Source of the DNA: Marivivens aquimaris
GTDB lineage: Bacteria > Pseudomonadota > Alphaproteobacteria > Rhodobacterales > Rhodobacteraceae
NCBI RefSeq assembly: GCF_015220045.1
Contig: NZ_JADBGB010000002.1
Coordinates: forward strand, 123,339-187,338
Direction: 5' to 3'
DNA: 64,000 nt
The position numbers and the translations under genes are program-made. Positions within the stretch are counted from its first letter, which is position 1. Each line of letters starts with the position of its first letter. Under the pieces are notes generated by a model. It was not told where the DNA came from, did no database searches, and saw only the letters and a list, made by a program, of their open reading frames with translations. Positions 1-7,976 of the stretch are shown piece by piece.

Positions 1-312
1 CGCTACACGATGAACCGCGACCGTGCGCTCAATGATGCGGAGGTGTTCCACGCGTACAATCTGGCGAGCGACGCAAAACAGCCCGCCGTTGTCCATCACC
101 TCGCCGCGCTGCGCCAGCAGATGGCAGACTTGATGCATGAGCTTGGCTATGAGGGCGACACCGCGATGGAGCGGGCGCGGCTGATCCTCCGTGCGATGGT
201 GTTTTTCATCCACCCCGCCATGATTGCCGGCCATGCAGAGGAGGACCATTCGGCCCACCTCCGCGAAACGCTCGACTGTCTTCTGAACGGGATGAAGGTC
301 AGGGACTTCTGA
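1..312 (+). CDS. TetR-type regulator, C-terminal part only
   Basis: The frame is open from the first base, so the ATG at base 10 is probably internal and the N-terminal DNA-binding part lies outside the window. The roughly 100 visible residues are mainly helical. The stretch ARLILRAMVFFIHPAMIAG and the last helix (LLNGMKVRDF) resemble the ligand-binding/dimerisation domain of TetR-family repressors. That is a shape-based guess, because the diagnostic helix-turn-helix is not visible. The stop codon directly abuts the end of the convergent methyltransferase gene. Confidence 0.5.
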   Translation, partial: RYTMNRDRALNDAEVFHAYNLASDAKQPAVVHHLAALRQQMADLMHELGYEGDTAMERARLILRAMVFFIHPAMIAGHAEEDHSAHLRETLDCLLNGMKVRDF

Positions 313-942
313 TCACTTCCGGCGCAGGTGGATCACCGTATCCTCCAGCTGCGCATGCTCACCCTCGGGCGATTTCGCAGGGCGCGTGGCGATCCCGACC
401 TGCACGAATTCCCAATCGTCTTCAGTGGCTTGCAGATCGGTCAGTTCGCTTTCAATCGTGGGGAAGCTTTTGGCGCGTTCCTTCATCTCCTCGCTCGCCC
501 AAGGCGGGGCGGAGGCATGGGCGACGATCAGCAGCGTGCCGCCCTTGGCGACAAGCTTCGAAACCTTGTTCAAAATCTCACCACGTGGAAAGTCGAACGA
601 GGACTGGAAAAACAGCGCCGTCACCAGATCGAAGGGGCCTTCGGGCTGGCGCTCTGTCAGGTCCATCGCCTCGAACGTTGCGGTGCCCTTGAGTTCCAGC
701 GTTTCCGCCCTCCCCCTTGCCCGCTCGCACGCCGTTTCCGAGATATCGACACCCACCGCGTCCCAGCCCTGCTCTGCCAGCCAGATCACGTCGTCACCGT
801 TCGACGACCCGAGGTCCAGCGCCCGCCCCGGTGCCATATCGGTCGTCACCCGCACAAGGATGCCGCTTGGCGTGCCCGAGGATGTGGTGCGCTTGGTCTG
901 GTAGAACTCTTCCCAGTAAGCCTTCGGATCTTCCGTGGTCAT
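313..942 (-). CDS. Class I SAM-dependent methyltransferase
   Basis: This 209-aa protein has a Rossmann-type methyltransferase fold. Motif I is ALDLGSSNGDD (about residues 42-52), the acidic end of strand 2 is VGVDIS, a motif IV-like segment is FDLVTALF, and a post-motif is VAKGGTLLIV. The start was placed at 942 because AAGGAGAG lies just upstream; the longer frame to 966 lacks such a site. It is transcribed divergently from an Rrf2-type regulator 86 bp away, which may control it. Its substrate is unknown; the small single-domain layout resembles thiol or metalloid (TehB-like) methyltransferases, but nothing in the sequence decides this. Confidence 0.8.
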   Translation of the reverse strand: MTTEDPKAYWEEFYQTKRTTSSGTPSGILVRVTTDMAPGRALDLGSSNGDDVIWLAEQGWDAVGVDISETACERARGRAETLELKGTATFEAMDLTERQPEGPFDLVTALFFQSSFDFPRGEILNKVSKLVAKGGTLLIVAHASAPPWASEEMKERAKSFPTIESELTDLQATEDDWEFVQVGIATRPAKSPEGEHAQLEDTVIHLRRK

Positions 943-967
943 GCGACTCTCCTTCATTAGTATCATC

Positions 968-976
968 GTAAGTTAC
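968..976. promoter_or_regulatory. Palindrome GTAAGTTAC in divergent intergenic region
   Basis: GTAAGTTAC is a perfect inverted repeat (GTAA-G-TTAC) midway between the methyltransferase and the Rrf2-type regulator. A half-like copy, TGTAACGTA, follows about 30 bp downstream. It is a candidate operator for the Rrf2 protein, inferred from symmetry and position only. Confidence 0.35.
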
Positions 977-1028
977 TTGATTGCGCACCAGTGTCAACAT
1001 CATGTAACGTAGAAAGTATCTTAACCCG

Positions 1029-1475
1029 ATGGAGCCGCCCTTGCGTCAGGACACCCGCCTATCCCGCCTGCTGCACGTTCTACTGCACATGGCTCACAGC
1101 GATGCGCCGATGACGTCGCAGCAGATCGCGGACATGCTGGGCACGAACGCTGTTGTTGTCCGCCGCACGATGGCAGGGCTTCGCGATGGCGGATTGGTCG
1201 CGGCGGAGCGTGGTCACGGCGGCGGCTGGACGCTGATCAAAGACACGCAAGACATCACCCTGCGCGATATCTACGCCTGTATCGGAGAGCCGACGCTCTT
1301 CGCATTCAACCTGTCGAACCCCGCGCCGCAATGTCTGGTGGAGCAGTCGGTGAATACGACGATTTCCGAAACGCTGGACGAGGCGACCGCGGCGCTACTA
1401 GCAAAGTTCGAAAGCATCCGCCTGTCCGACATCCAGACCGACGTGGATGCGCGGCGCAAAGCGGCGGGCTGTTAG
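1029..1475 (+). CDS. Rrf2-family transcriptional regulator
   Basis: The 148-aa protein has an N-terminal winged helix-turn-helix (about residues 9-80): TSQQIADMLGTNAVVVRRTM is the helix-turn-helix and ERGHGGGWTL the wing, both typical of Rrf2 proteins. The three Cys residues are scattered and do not form the clustered ligands of the Fe-S members IscR or NsrR, so it is more like the YwnA-type subgroup. It faces the methyltransferase gene and probably controls it and itself. Its 3' end overlaps the convergent TetR gene by four bases. No strong ribosome binding site precedes the chosen ATG. Confidence 0.8.
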   Translation: MEPPLRQDTRLSRLLHVLLHMAHSDAPMTSQQIADMLGTNAVVVRRTMAGLRDGGLVAAERGHGGGWTLIKDTQDITLRDIYACIGEPTLFAFNLSNPAPQCLVEQSVNTTISETLDEATAALLAKFESIRLSDIQTDVDARRKAAGC

Positions 1476-2131
1476 GCCGCGACCGACGCCAGAATGCTCT
1501 GCACCACCTGTTCGCGCAGCGCGGCTTGGCCCGCCTCGTCGAACAGATCGTTGCCGAAGTTGTAGGAGAACGTCGACTGGTTCGCGACGTTGAAAAAGCT
1601 CATCGCCGAGATCTGCCAGTGGATCATCAGCGGTGACAATCCGGTCCGCATCACGCCCTCTTTGACGCCCGCATCGCAGATCCGTTCAATCTGCGTAATC
1701 GCCGCCGTGTTGGTTATCATCAGCGATTCCACGTCCATCATGTGCTTCCCGTGATGGATATTCTCGATCATCACGAGCCGGATGAAATCGCGGTTGTTGG
1801 CGTGGTGGTCAAATGTGAACTCCACCAGTTTGCGCAGGGCCTCCATGGGCGGAAAACCGTCGAGGTTCAGGTCGCGTTCGGCCTGACGGACGCTGCCGTA
1901 GACCTCTTCAAGGACAGCGCGGTAGAGCCCCTCTTTGTCCCCGAAATAATAGAAAATCATACGCTTGGACGTCTGGATCTGATCCGCGATGTCCTGAACT
2001 CTGGCACCAGAAAGCCCGTGTTTCGCGAATTCGACCTTGGCCGCCGCGAGGATGTCAGCCTTCACCGCTTCGGGGTCTTGCTTCCACGAACGAGGCTTCT
2101 TGGGTGCTGAAATCTTGGGCTCTTTGGTCAT
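1472..2131 (-). CDS. TetR/AcrR-family repressor of the adjacent catabolic operon
   Basis: This 219-aa protein has a basic N-terminal tail and then a TetR helix-turn-helix at about residues 25-70 (ILAAAKVEFAKHGLSGARVQ, then IQTSKRMIFYYFGDKEGLY). The C-terminal helical domain resembles the RutR/NemR-like class. It is divergent from the shikimate-dehydrogenase/TRAP operon, and two operator-like palindromes lie in the intergenic region, so it probably represses that operon and itself. The inducer is likely a hydroaromatic acid such as shikimate, quinate or dehydroshikimate; this is inferred from the operon content. Confidence 0.85.
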   Translation of the reverse strand: MTKEPKISAPKKPRSWKQDPEAVKADILAAAKVEFAKHGLSGARVQDIADQIQTSKRMIFYYFGDKEGLYRAVLEEVYGSVRQAERDLNLDGFPPMEALRKLVEFTFDHHANNRDFIRLVMIENIHHGKHMMDVESLMITNTAAITQIERICDAGVKEGVMRTGLSPLMIHWQISAMSFFNVANQSTFSYNFGNDLFDEAGQAALREQVVQSILASVAA

Positions 2132-2171
2132 AAAAAATACTTTCGTTCAAACGGCTTGCCTGGTCAAGTTT

Positions 2172-2220
2172 AACCGTCCGGTACATTTGCGTTGACGCAA
2201 TTAACCGTACGGTTCATTGT
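2172..2220 (+). promoter_or_regulatory. Two TetR-type operators and promoter of the hydroaromatic operon
   Basis: The perfect 12-bp palindrome AACCGTACGGTT (2203-2214) and a close copy AACCGTCCGGTA (2172-2183) lie 31 bp apart, about three helical turns. The perfect copy exactly fills the end of a 17-bp spacer between a -35-like TTGACG (2192-2197) and a weak -10-like CATTGT (2215-2220). A repressor bound there would cover the promoter. The divergent TetR gene is the obvious candidate. Confidence 0.65.
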
Positions 2221-2253
2221 GAGGTCAGAATCGCTTTGGGAGGAGCGCCCGCA

Positions 2254-3156
2254 ATGCCGTTGACCGATACAGATCAGGTGCAGACCACAGTCCGCATGGG
2301 ACTGATCGGCAAAGGTATCGGCCTGTCGCGCACCCCAGCGATGCACATCGCCGAGGCCGAGGCCCAAGGTCTGCGCTGCACCTACGATCTGATCGACACC
2401 GACACGTCGGACTATGCAGGCCACACGCTCCGCGACCTTCTGAACATCGCAGAGGACAGCGGTTACGCGGGCCTCAACATCACCTACCCCTACAAGGTCG
2501 AGGTCATCGACCACCTCGACGATCTGTCCGACGGTGCGCGTGCGGTTGGCGCGGTGAACACCGTGATTTTCCGTAACGGCAAGCGCACCGGCCACAACAC
2601 CGACGCGTCCGGCTTCAAAACCGCGTTCGAGATGTACCTCGGCGACAGCGCTCACGATCACGTCGTGCTGATCGGCGCAGGCGGTGCAGGCGTTGCCGTA
2701 GCTCACGCGCTGGCCCGCTCGGGCGTTAAACGTCTGTCGATCTTCGACACGGACGAAAAGCGCGCGAACGATCTGTCGGCGCAACTCCACGAGAGCCAGA
2801 CCGACTGCCTGTCCGAAACCGTGAGCGACCTCGTCGCGTTCCTACGGGATACCGCGCCGGACGGCATCGTGAACGCCACCCCGATGGGTATGGCCAAGCT
2901 GCCGGGAACCGCCGTTCCTGCCGAACTTCACAGAAATTCCACTTGGGTCGCGGATATCGTGTATTTTCCGCTTGAGACCCAATTGCTGAAAGACGCGCGC
3001 GCTGCGGGCTGTCAGACGATGCCCGGGTCCGGGATGGCCGTCTATCAGGCCGTCCGCGCCTTCGAACTGTTTACGGGTCGGCCTGCCGATCCTTCACGAA
3101 TGAAGGCGACTTTCGATGCCTTCGACACTCAACCCCGCAGCAATGCGGGATCCTGA
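2254..3156 (+). CDS. Shikimate/quinate dehydrogenase-like oxidoreductase
   Basis: The 300-aa protein follows the AroE fold. Its N-terminal substrate domain contains LNITYPYK (the catalytic Lys position) and AVNTVIF with GHNTDASGF, followed by a nucleotide-binding glycine motif GAGGAGVAVAHAL and NATPMGM. The N-terminal substrate loop reads LSRTPAMH rather than the usual S-x-S-P-x-x-H. Placement at the head of an operon with a TRAP importer and a dehydroshikimate dehydratase points to catabolic oxidation of shikimate or quinate rather than aromatic amino-acid synthesis. The start at 2254 has GGAGGAGC upstream; an in-frame TTG at 2236 is less likely. Confidence 0.85.
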   Translation: MPLTDTDQVQTTVRMGLIGKGIGLSRTPAMHIAEAEAQGLRCTYDLIDTDTSDYAGHTLRDLLNIAEDSGYAGLNITYPYKVEVIDHLDDLSDGARAVGAVNTVIFRNGKRTGHNTDASGFKTAFEMYLGDSAHDHVVLIGAGGAGVAVAHALARSGVKRLSIFDTDEKRANDLSAQLHESQTDCLSETVSDLVAFLRDTAPDGIVNATPMGMAKLPGTAVPAELHRNSTWVADIVYFPLETQLLKDARAAGCQTMPGSGMAVYQAVRAFELFTGRPADPSRMKATFDAFDTQPRSNAGS

Positions 3157-3178
3157 ACGCCTAAGGGAGGAGACCACA

Positions 3179-4186
3179 ATGGCTTTCAAATTCGCAGCAC
3201 TCGCAGCAACTACCGCGCTCGTCGCGGGCATGGCCGCTTCGGCCAACGCACAGACCATCCGTTTCGGTCACGTTGATCCGGACGACTGGATGGCATCGAA
3301 AAAAGGCGCTGCCGCTCACATCTTCAAGAACATCGTCGAAGGTGAAACCGACCTGACCGTGGAGCTTTTCCCGGCTGGCGCACTCGGCAACGAAGACGAA
3401 CTCGTCGGTCAGGCCGAAGAGGGCCTCACTCAGGTCGTCATGGTTTCGGGCGCAATGTCCAAGGTCTGCCCCGCGGCTGGCGTTCTCGACATCCCTTACA
3501 CCTTCTCGTCGGCCACTATCGCGTGGGACGTTCTGGACGGTGAATTCGGTGACGCACTGGCAGAGCACTGCCTTGAGCAGACCGGCCTGCGCACGCTGGC
3601 TTACGGTGAAACCGGCTTCCGCAACTTCACCAACAACACCCGCGAAATCCGCTCGCCTGCCGATATGGAAGGCCTGAAGTTCCGTGTTCAGCCGATCCCG
3701 CTCTACGTCGAGATGGTTTCGGGTCTGGGCGGTGAGCCGACCCCGATCGCATGGACCGAACTGCCGAACGCGCTGTCGACCGGCGTTGTCGACGGTCAGG
3801 AAAACCCCGTTGGCGTGATCTACAACAACGGCCTGCACGAGCTTCAGAAGTACATGACCCTCGACGGTCACGTTTACGCTGCCGACTTCATCCTGATCTC
3901 GGATGACTTCTATCAGGGTCTTTCGGACGCCGAACAGCAGGTCGTCGCCAAAGCGGCGCGCGTTGCTGGTAACATGGGCCGCGCGATCCAGCAGTGGGGC
4001 ACCGCTGAAGGCGTGAACAAGGTTCAGGAAGAAGGCATGCAGGTCTACTCGCCGACCGCAGACGAAATCGCTGCGTTCGCTGAAAAGGCCCAGCCGGCAG
4101 TGATCGAATACCTGCGCGGCGAGCTTGGTGACGACGCTGTCTGGATCGACAACCTGCAAGAAGCCGTTTCGTCGGCCTCGAACTAA
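3179..4186 (+). CDS. TRAP transporter substrate-binding protein (DctP type)
   Basis: This 335-aa protein has a Sec signal peptide (about residues 1-23, ending ASANAQ) and the DctP periplasmic-binding fold. FRVQPIPLYVEMVSGLGGEP contains the carboxylate-binding Arg region, and GVVDGQENP is the usual hinge motif. It would capture an organic acid and deliver it to the downstream DctQM pair. The operon context suggests shikimate, quinate or a related hydroaromatic acid. A strong site (GGGAGGAG) precedes the chosen ATG; the longer frame that overlaps the previous gene is not favoured. Confidence 0.9.
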   Translation: MAFKFAALAATTALVAGMAASANAQTIRFGHVDPDDWMASKKGAAAHIFKNIVEGETDLTVELFPAGALGNEDELVGQAEEGLTQVVMVSGAMSKVCPAAGVLDIPYTFSSATIAWDVLDGEFGDALAEHCLEQTGLRTLAYGETGFRNFTNNTREIRSPADMEGLKFRVQPIPLYVEMVSGLGGEPTPIAWTELPNALSTGVVDGQENPVGVIYNNGLHELQKYMTLDGHVYAADFILISDDFYQGLSDAEQQVVAKAARVAGNMGRAIQQWGTAEGVNKVQEEGMQVYSPTADEIAAFAEKAQPAVIEYLRGELGDDAVWIDNLQEAVSSASN

Positions 4187-4215
4187 TCGCCTAAATCTAT
4201 CTCTCCCATGCAAAG

Positions 4216-4242
4216 AACAGGGGCGCCCACCGCGCCCCTGTT
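4216..4242 (+). terminator. Intercistronic stem-loop after the binding-protein gene
   Basis: AACAGGGGCG and CGCCCCTGTT form a perfect 10-bp stem with a 7-nt loop. C and A residues follow, not a T run. Between dctP- and dctQ-type genes such hairpins usually stabilise the binding-protein mRNA or lower downstream expression rather than end transcription. That role is inferred from position. Confidence 0.6.
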
Positions 4243-4270
4243 CCCCCAAAGCCCGAAAAGAGCTGCTTTC

Positions 4271-4798
4271 ATGGACACAATTAACCGCATCGTCAGACGT
4301 ATCTTTGCCTTCGGAGCGGGAACGTCGATGGCCCTCGTGTTTCTCATCATCTTCGTGAACTCGGTCCGTCGCTACACCATCGGCAAGTCGCTGCCGTGGG
4401 GCGAGGAGCTTCCGATTTACCTGACGATCTATGGCGTCATGTTCGGTCTGGCCTATGCCTATATGACCGACCGCCACATCCGTTTCACCGTGCTGACGGA
4501 CATGCTGAGCGCCAAGACCCGCCAGCTTCTGTTCCTCATCACGGACGTCATCACTCTGATCTGCGGCCTTGCGCTGATCCAGTCGGGCTACCAGTTCATG
4601 ATGCGCCGCGGTGATCGCGACAGCTCTGGCCTGAAGAAAACCGCCGACTGGATCGCCGACAGCACCGGCATCGTCCAGCTCGAATGGATCGGCAAAGTCG
4701 GCCCGTGGCAGTTCGCCATTGCCCTTGGCGGCGCGATGCTTGCCGTTGCGGCCTTGCTGCGCCTGATCGAGCGCGCCGCTGAACTGAAGGAGGCCTGA
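4271..4798 (+). CDS. TRAP transporter small permease (DctQ type)
   Basis: The 175-aa membrane protein has four predicted helices, at roughly residues 15-35, 48-68, 88-108 and 140-162. PWGEELPIYLTIYG is the typical DctQ signature between helices 1 and 2. It would form the membrane complex with the DctM protein encoded 4 bp downstream. I started at the ATG at 4271, because the longer frame would run through the intercistronic hairpin. Confidence 0.9.
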   Translation: MDTINRIVRRIFAFGAGTSMALVFLIIFVNSVRRYTIGKSLPWGEELPIYLTIYGVMFGLAYAYMTDRHIRFTVLTDMLSAKTRQLLFLITDVITLICGLALIQSGYQFMMRRGDRDSSGLKKTADWIADSTGIVQLEWIGKVGPWQFAIALGGAMLAVAALLRLIERAAELKEA

Positions 4799-4802
4799 GA
4801 AC

Positions 4803-6077
4803 ATGGTCTACGTTGTCCTCATCGTCGCCCTGCTGATCGGCGCCCCGATCGCCATTTCCATCATCGCGGCCCTTCTGACGTTCATGTCGATGAACGATGC
4901 GCCCTACGCTATCCGCATCGTCGCGACCGAAATGTACAAGAGCCTCAACAGCTACCCGTTGCTCGCCATTCCGCTGTTCGTCCTCGCGGGCGAGTTGATG
5001 AACGAAAGCGGCATCACCCAGCGGATCATCGCATTCGCGAACGTCCTCGTCGGCCGTATGCGCGCGGGCCTCGCGATGGTGAATATCTGGGCCTCCGTGA
5101 TCTTTGCGGGCCTGTCGGGGTCTGCGGTTGCCGACACCTCCGCGCTTGGCCGCGTGTTCATTCCCGAAATGGAAAAGCACGGCTACACCCGCGAATTCGC
5201 CGCCGCGCTGACTGCCGCGTCCTCGGTCATCGGCCCGATCATTCCGCCGTCGATCCCCGTCATCATCTACGCGCTGACTGTGACCGGCGTCACCGTGCCC
5301 TCGCTGTTCCTTGCGGGCGTCATTCCCGGCATTCTGCTGGCGATTTTCCTGTCGGCCTACGTGATGCTGACGGTCAAAGTTGACAAGGGCGACCAATCCA
5401 GCGACCTCGTGAGCACCCCGCCCGCGCAGGCACTGCTCGGCGGTATCCTTCCCCTGCTGATGCCGTTCTTTGTGGTCGGCTCGATCCTGCTCGGCATCGT
5501 CACCCCAACCGAAGCGGCCACGTTCGCCGTGGCTTACGCGCTGATCCTCGGTGGCCTTGTCTACCGCAAGATCAGCTTCGCCGCCCTGCCCCGTATCTTC
5601 TCGGATGCGATGCGCGATAGCGCCGTGATCCTCGCGATCATTGCCGCTGTGGGCGCTGCGAACTGGCTGCTGACCTACAATCAGGTGCCGAACATGCTGA
5701 CCGACTGGGTTGTCGGCAATGTGGACAGCAAGACGACGTTCCTGCTGGCGACCATCGTGCTGTTCCTCTTCGTGGGTCTCTTCCTCGAAGGCATCGCGGC
5801 CATGCTGGTGCTCGTTCCGATCCTCCACCCCATCGCTGTGTCGATGGGTGTCGATCCGGTGCACTTCGGTATCCTCGTGATCTTCAACCTGATGATCGGT
5901 CTGATTACCCCGCCGCTCGGCCTCTGCCTTTTCGTGGCCGAAGGCATTGCTCAGGTCGGCATGGCGAAACTCACCCGCGCCATCCTGCCGTTCTTCTTTG
6001 TCGAAGTCCTTGTTCTGCTCATCCTGACCTTCGTGCCCCAGACCGTGATCTGGCTGCCGCAAGCGCTGGGATATTAA
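4803..6077 (+). CDS. TRAP transporter large permease (DctM type)
   Basis: The 424-aa protein is strongly hydrophobic, with about 12 helices and the length usual for DctM. AIPLFVLAGELMNESGI and GLSGSAVADTSALG, with IPPSIPVIIYAL, are family hallmarks. It is the sodium-coupled transport subunit working with the preceding DctP and DctQ proteins. It is followed 12 bp later by the dehydratase gene, so importer and enzyme share one transcript. Confidence 0.95.
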   Translation: MVYVVLIVALLIGAPIAISIIAALLTFMSMNDAPYAIRIVATEMYKSLNSYPLLAIPLFVLAGELMNESGITQRIIAFANVLVGRMRAGLAMVNIWASVIFAGLSGSAVADTSALGRVFIPEMEKHGYTREFAAALTAASSVIGPIIPPSIPVIIYALTVTGVTVPSLFLAGVIPGILLAIFLSAYVMLTVKVDKGDQSSDLVSTPPAQALLGGILPLLMPFFVVGSILLGIVTPTEAATFAVAYALILGGLVYRKISFAALPRIFSDAMRDSAVILAIIAAVGAANWLLTYNQVPNMLTDWVVGNVDSKTTFLLATIVLFLFVGLFLEGIAAMLVLVPILHPIAVSMGVDPVHFGILVIFNLMIGLITPPLGLCLFVAEGIAQVGMAKLTRAILPFFFVEVLVLLILTFVPQTVIWLPQALGY

Positions 6078-6089
6078 GGAGTTATTCCG

Positions 6090-7976
6090 ATGAAAACCTC
6101 GATTGCCACCGTCTCCATCTCCGGCACGCTTACCGAAAAGCTCGCAGCGATTTCGGCGGCGGGGTACGATGGCATCGAGATTTTCGAGCAGGATTTCATC
6201 GCGCATGACGGCTCCCCCGCCGAGGTGGGCCGCATGGTGCGCGATCACGGGCTGGAGATCACAATGCTCCAGCCGTTCCGCGATTTCGAATGCCTGCCCG
6301 AGCCGCTGCGCTACAAGGCGTTCGACCGTGCGGAGCGGAAATTCGACCTCATGCAGGAACTGGGCACCGACCTCATCCTGATCTGCTCGTCATGCCATCC
6401 CGCCTCGCTCGGCGGGATCGACCGTGCTGCCAATGACCTCAATGAGCTGGGCGAGCGCGCCAAGGCGCGAGGTCTGCGGGTCGGTTACGAGGCGCTTGCG
6501 TGGGGCCGCCATGTCAACGACCACCGCGACGCGTGGGAAATCGTGCGCCGCGCCGATCATGACAACATCGGTCTGATCCTCGACAGCTTCCACACGCTGG
6601 GTCGCGGACTGTCGCCCGAAAGCATCCGCTCGATCCCCGGTGACAAGATTTTCTTTGTCCAGCTGGCCGATGCGCCCGCGATCCCGATGGATCTGCTCTA
6701 CTGGTCCCGCCATTTCCGCAACATGCCGGGCGAAGGCGATCTGGACGTGCGCGGCTTTATGCAGGCGGTCATGGCGGCGGGCTACACCGGCCCGCTCAGC
6801 CTCGAGATTTTCAACGACCAGTTCCGCGGCGGCAATGCTCGCACCGTGGCCAAGGATGGCTACCGCTCGCTCATCACCCTGATGGACGACGTGCGCAAAG
6901 CCGAACCGGAGGTCAAAGTCGACCTGCCCGCGATCCCTTCTCGCATCGGCGTTCACGGTGTCGAGTTCATCGAATTCACCGCGCGCGGCGATGACGCGGG
7001 CAAGCTGGCTGGCCTTCTCGGTTCGCTCGGCTTCGTCCGCACCGCCCGCCACCGCAACAAAGACATCGACCTGTGGCAGCAGGGCGAGATCCGCATCGTC
7101 GTCAATTCCGACCCCGAGGGCCACGCCGCTCACGTCTGGAATGCGCGCGGGCTGAGCGTTTGTGACATCGGGCTGCGGGTCTCCTCCGCGCAGGACACCG
7201 TGGAGCGCGCACGCGCTCTGGGGATGTCACCCTTTGACCAACCGCTCGGCCCGGGAGAGCTGGACATCCCCGCCATTCGCGGTCTCGAAGGCTCGATCCT
7301 GCATTTCATCGACGAAGACAGCGGCCTGTCCCGCGTGTGGGACGTCGAATTCGTGCCGACCGGCGACAAGGCCAAGGGCGCGGGCCTCAAGCGGATCGAC
7401 CACCTCGCCCAGACCATGAGCTACGACGATATGCTCAGCTGGACGCTGTTCTATTCGTCGCTGTTCGACATGCAGAAATCGCCCATGGTCGACGTGATCG
7501 ACCCCGACGGCCTCGTCCGTAGCCAGATTGTGGAATCAAAGGGCGGCGAAATGCGCGTCACGCTCAACGGCGCCGAAACGCACCGCACGCTGGCGGGTAA
7601 CTTCCTTGCGTCGAATTTCGGTGCGTCGGTCCAGCACATCGCACTGGATACAGACGATATTTTCGCGACGGCGAAAGCTCTGGCCGACTGCAAGTTCGAG
7701 GTTCTGCCGATCCCCGCGAACTACTACGCCGACCTCGCCAGCCGTTTCGACATCTCGCCCGATCTGCTGGCCCGGCTGAAGGCCGCGAATGTCCTCTACG
7801 ACGAAGAAAACGGTCGCAGCTTCTTCCAGCTTTACTCTCGCAGTTTCGCGGGCGGCATGTTCTTCGAAATCGTCCAGCGCGGCGACGGATACACCGGCTT
7901 TGGCGGCCCGAACGCGCCGTTCCGGATCGCTGCCCAAAAGCGGCTCGGACGGGTCAAGGGCGTGCCTGCGGCCTAA
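6090..7976 (+). CDS. quiC: 3-dehydroshikimate dehydratase, two-domain (QuiC1 type)
   Basis: The 628-aa fusion has an N-terminal xylose-isomerase-like TIM barrel (residues 1-270) and a C-terminal 4-hydroxyphenylpyruvate-dioxygenase-like VOC region (about 295-620). It would convert 3-dehydroshikimate to protocatechuate. The four metal ligands expected for this family are visible at E134 (GYEALAWG), D165 (LILDSFH), Q191 (FVQLADAP) and E239 (LSLEIFND). The VOC part keeps His-containing segments (RIDHLAQT, VQHIALD) and a late Glu (FFEIVQRG); in studied homologues it modulates activity. A clear AAGGAG precedes the start. Together with the dehydrogenase it makes a short route from shikimate or quinate to protocatechuate. 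Confidence 0.92.
   Translation: MKTSIATVSISGTLTEKLAAISAAGYDGIEIFEQDFIAHDGSPAEVGRMVRDHGLEITMLQPFRDFECLPEPLRYKAFDRAERKFDLMQELGTDLILICSSCHPASLGGIDRAANDLNELGERAKARGLRVGYEALAWGRHVNDHRDAWEIVRRADHDNIGLILDSFHTLGRGLSPESIRSIPGDKIFFVQLADAPAIPMDLLYWSRHFRNMPGEGDLDVRGFMQAVMAAGYTGPLSLEIFNDQFRGGNARTVAKDGYRSLITLMDDVRKAEPEVKVDLPAIPSRIGVHGVEFIEFTARGDDAGKLAGLLGSLGFVRTARHRNKDIDLWQQGEIRIVVNSDPEGHAAHVWNARGLSVCDIGLRVSSAQDTVERARALGMSPFDQPLGPGELDIPAIRGLEGSILHFIDEDSGLSRVWDVEFVPTGDKAKGAGLKRIDHLAQTMSYDDMLSWTLFYSSLFDMQKSPMVDVIDPDGLVRSQIVESKGGEMRVTLNGAETHRTLAGNFLASNFGASVQHIALDTDDIFATAKALADCKFEVLPIPANYYADLASRFDISPDLLARLKAANVLYDEENGRSFFQLYSRSFAGGMFFEIVQRGDGYTGFGGPNAPFRIAAQKRLGRVKGVPAA

Noticed and set aside
3161..4804. Minus-strand open frame of 547 codons over the first TRAP genes
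   Set aside because: It lies opposite well-supported DctP and DctQ genes and its translation has no recognisable domain.
4596..6248. Minus-strand open frame of 550 codons
   Set aside because: It is antisense to the DctM gene, and its low-complexity Arg, Asp and His content marks it as a shadow.
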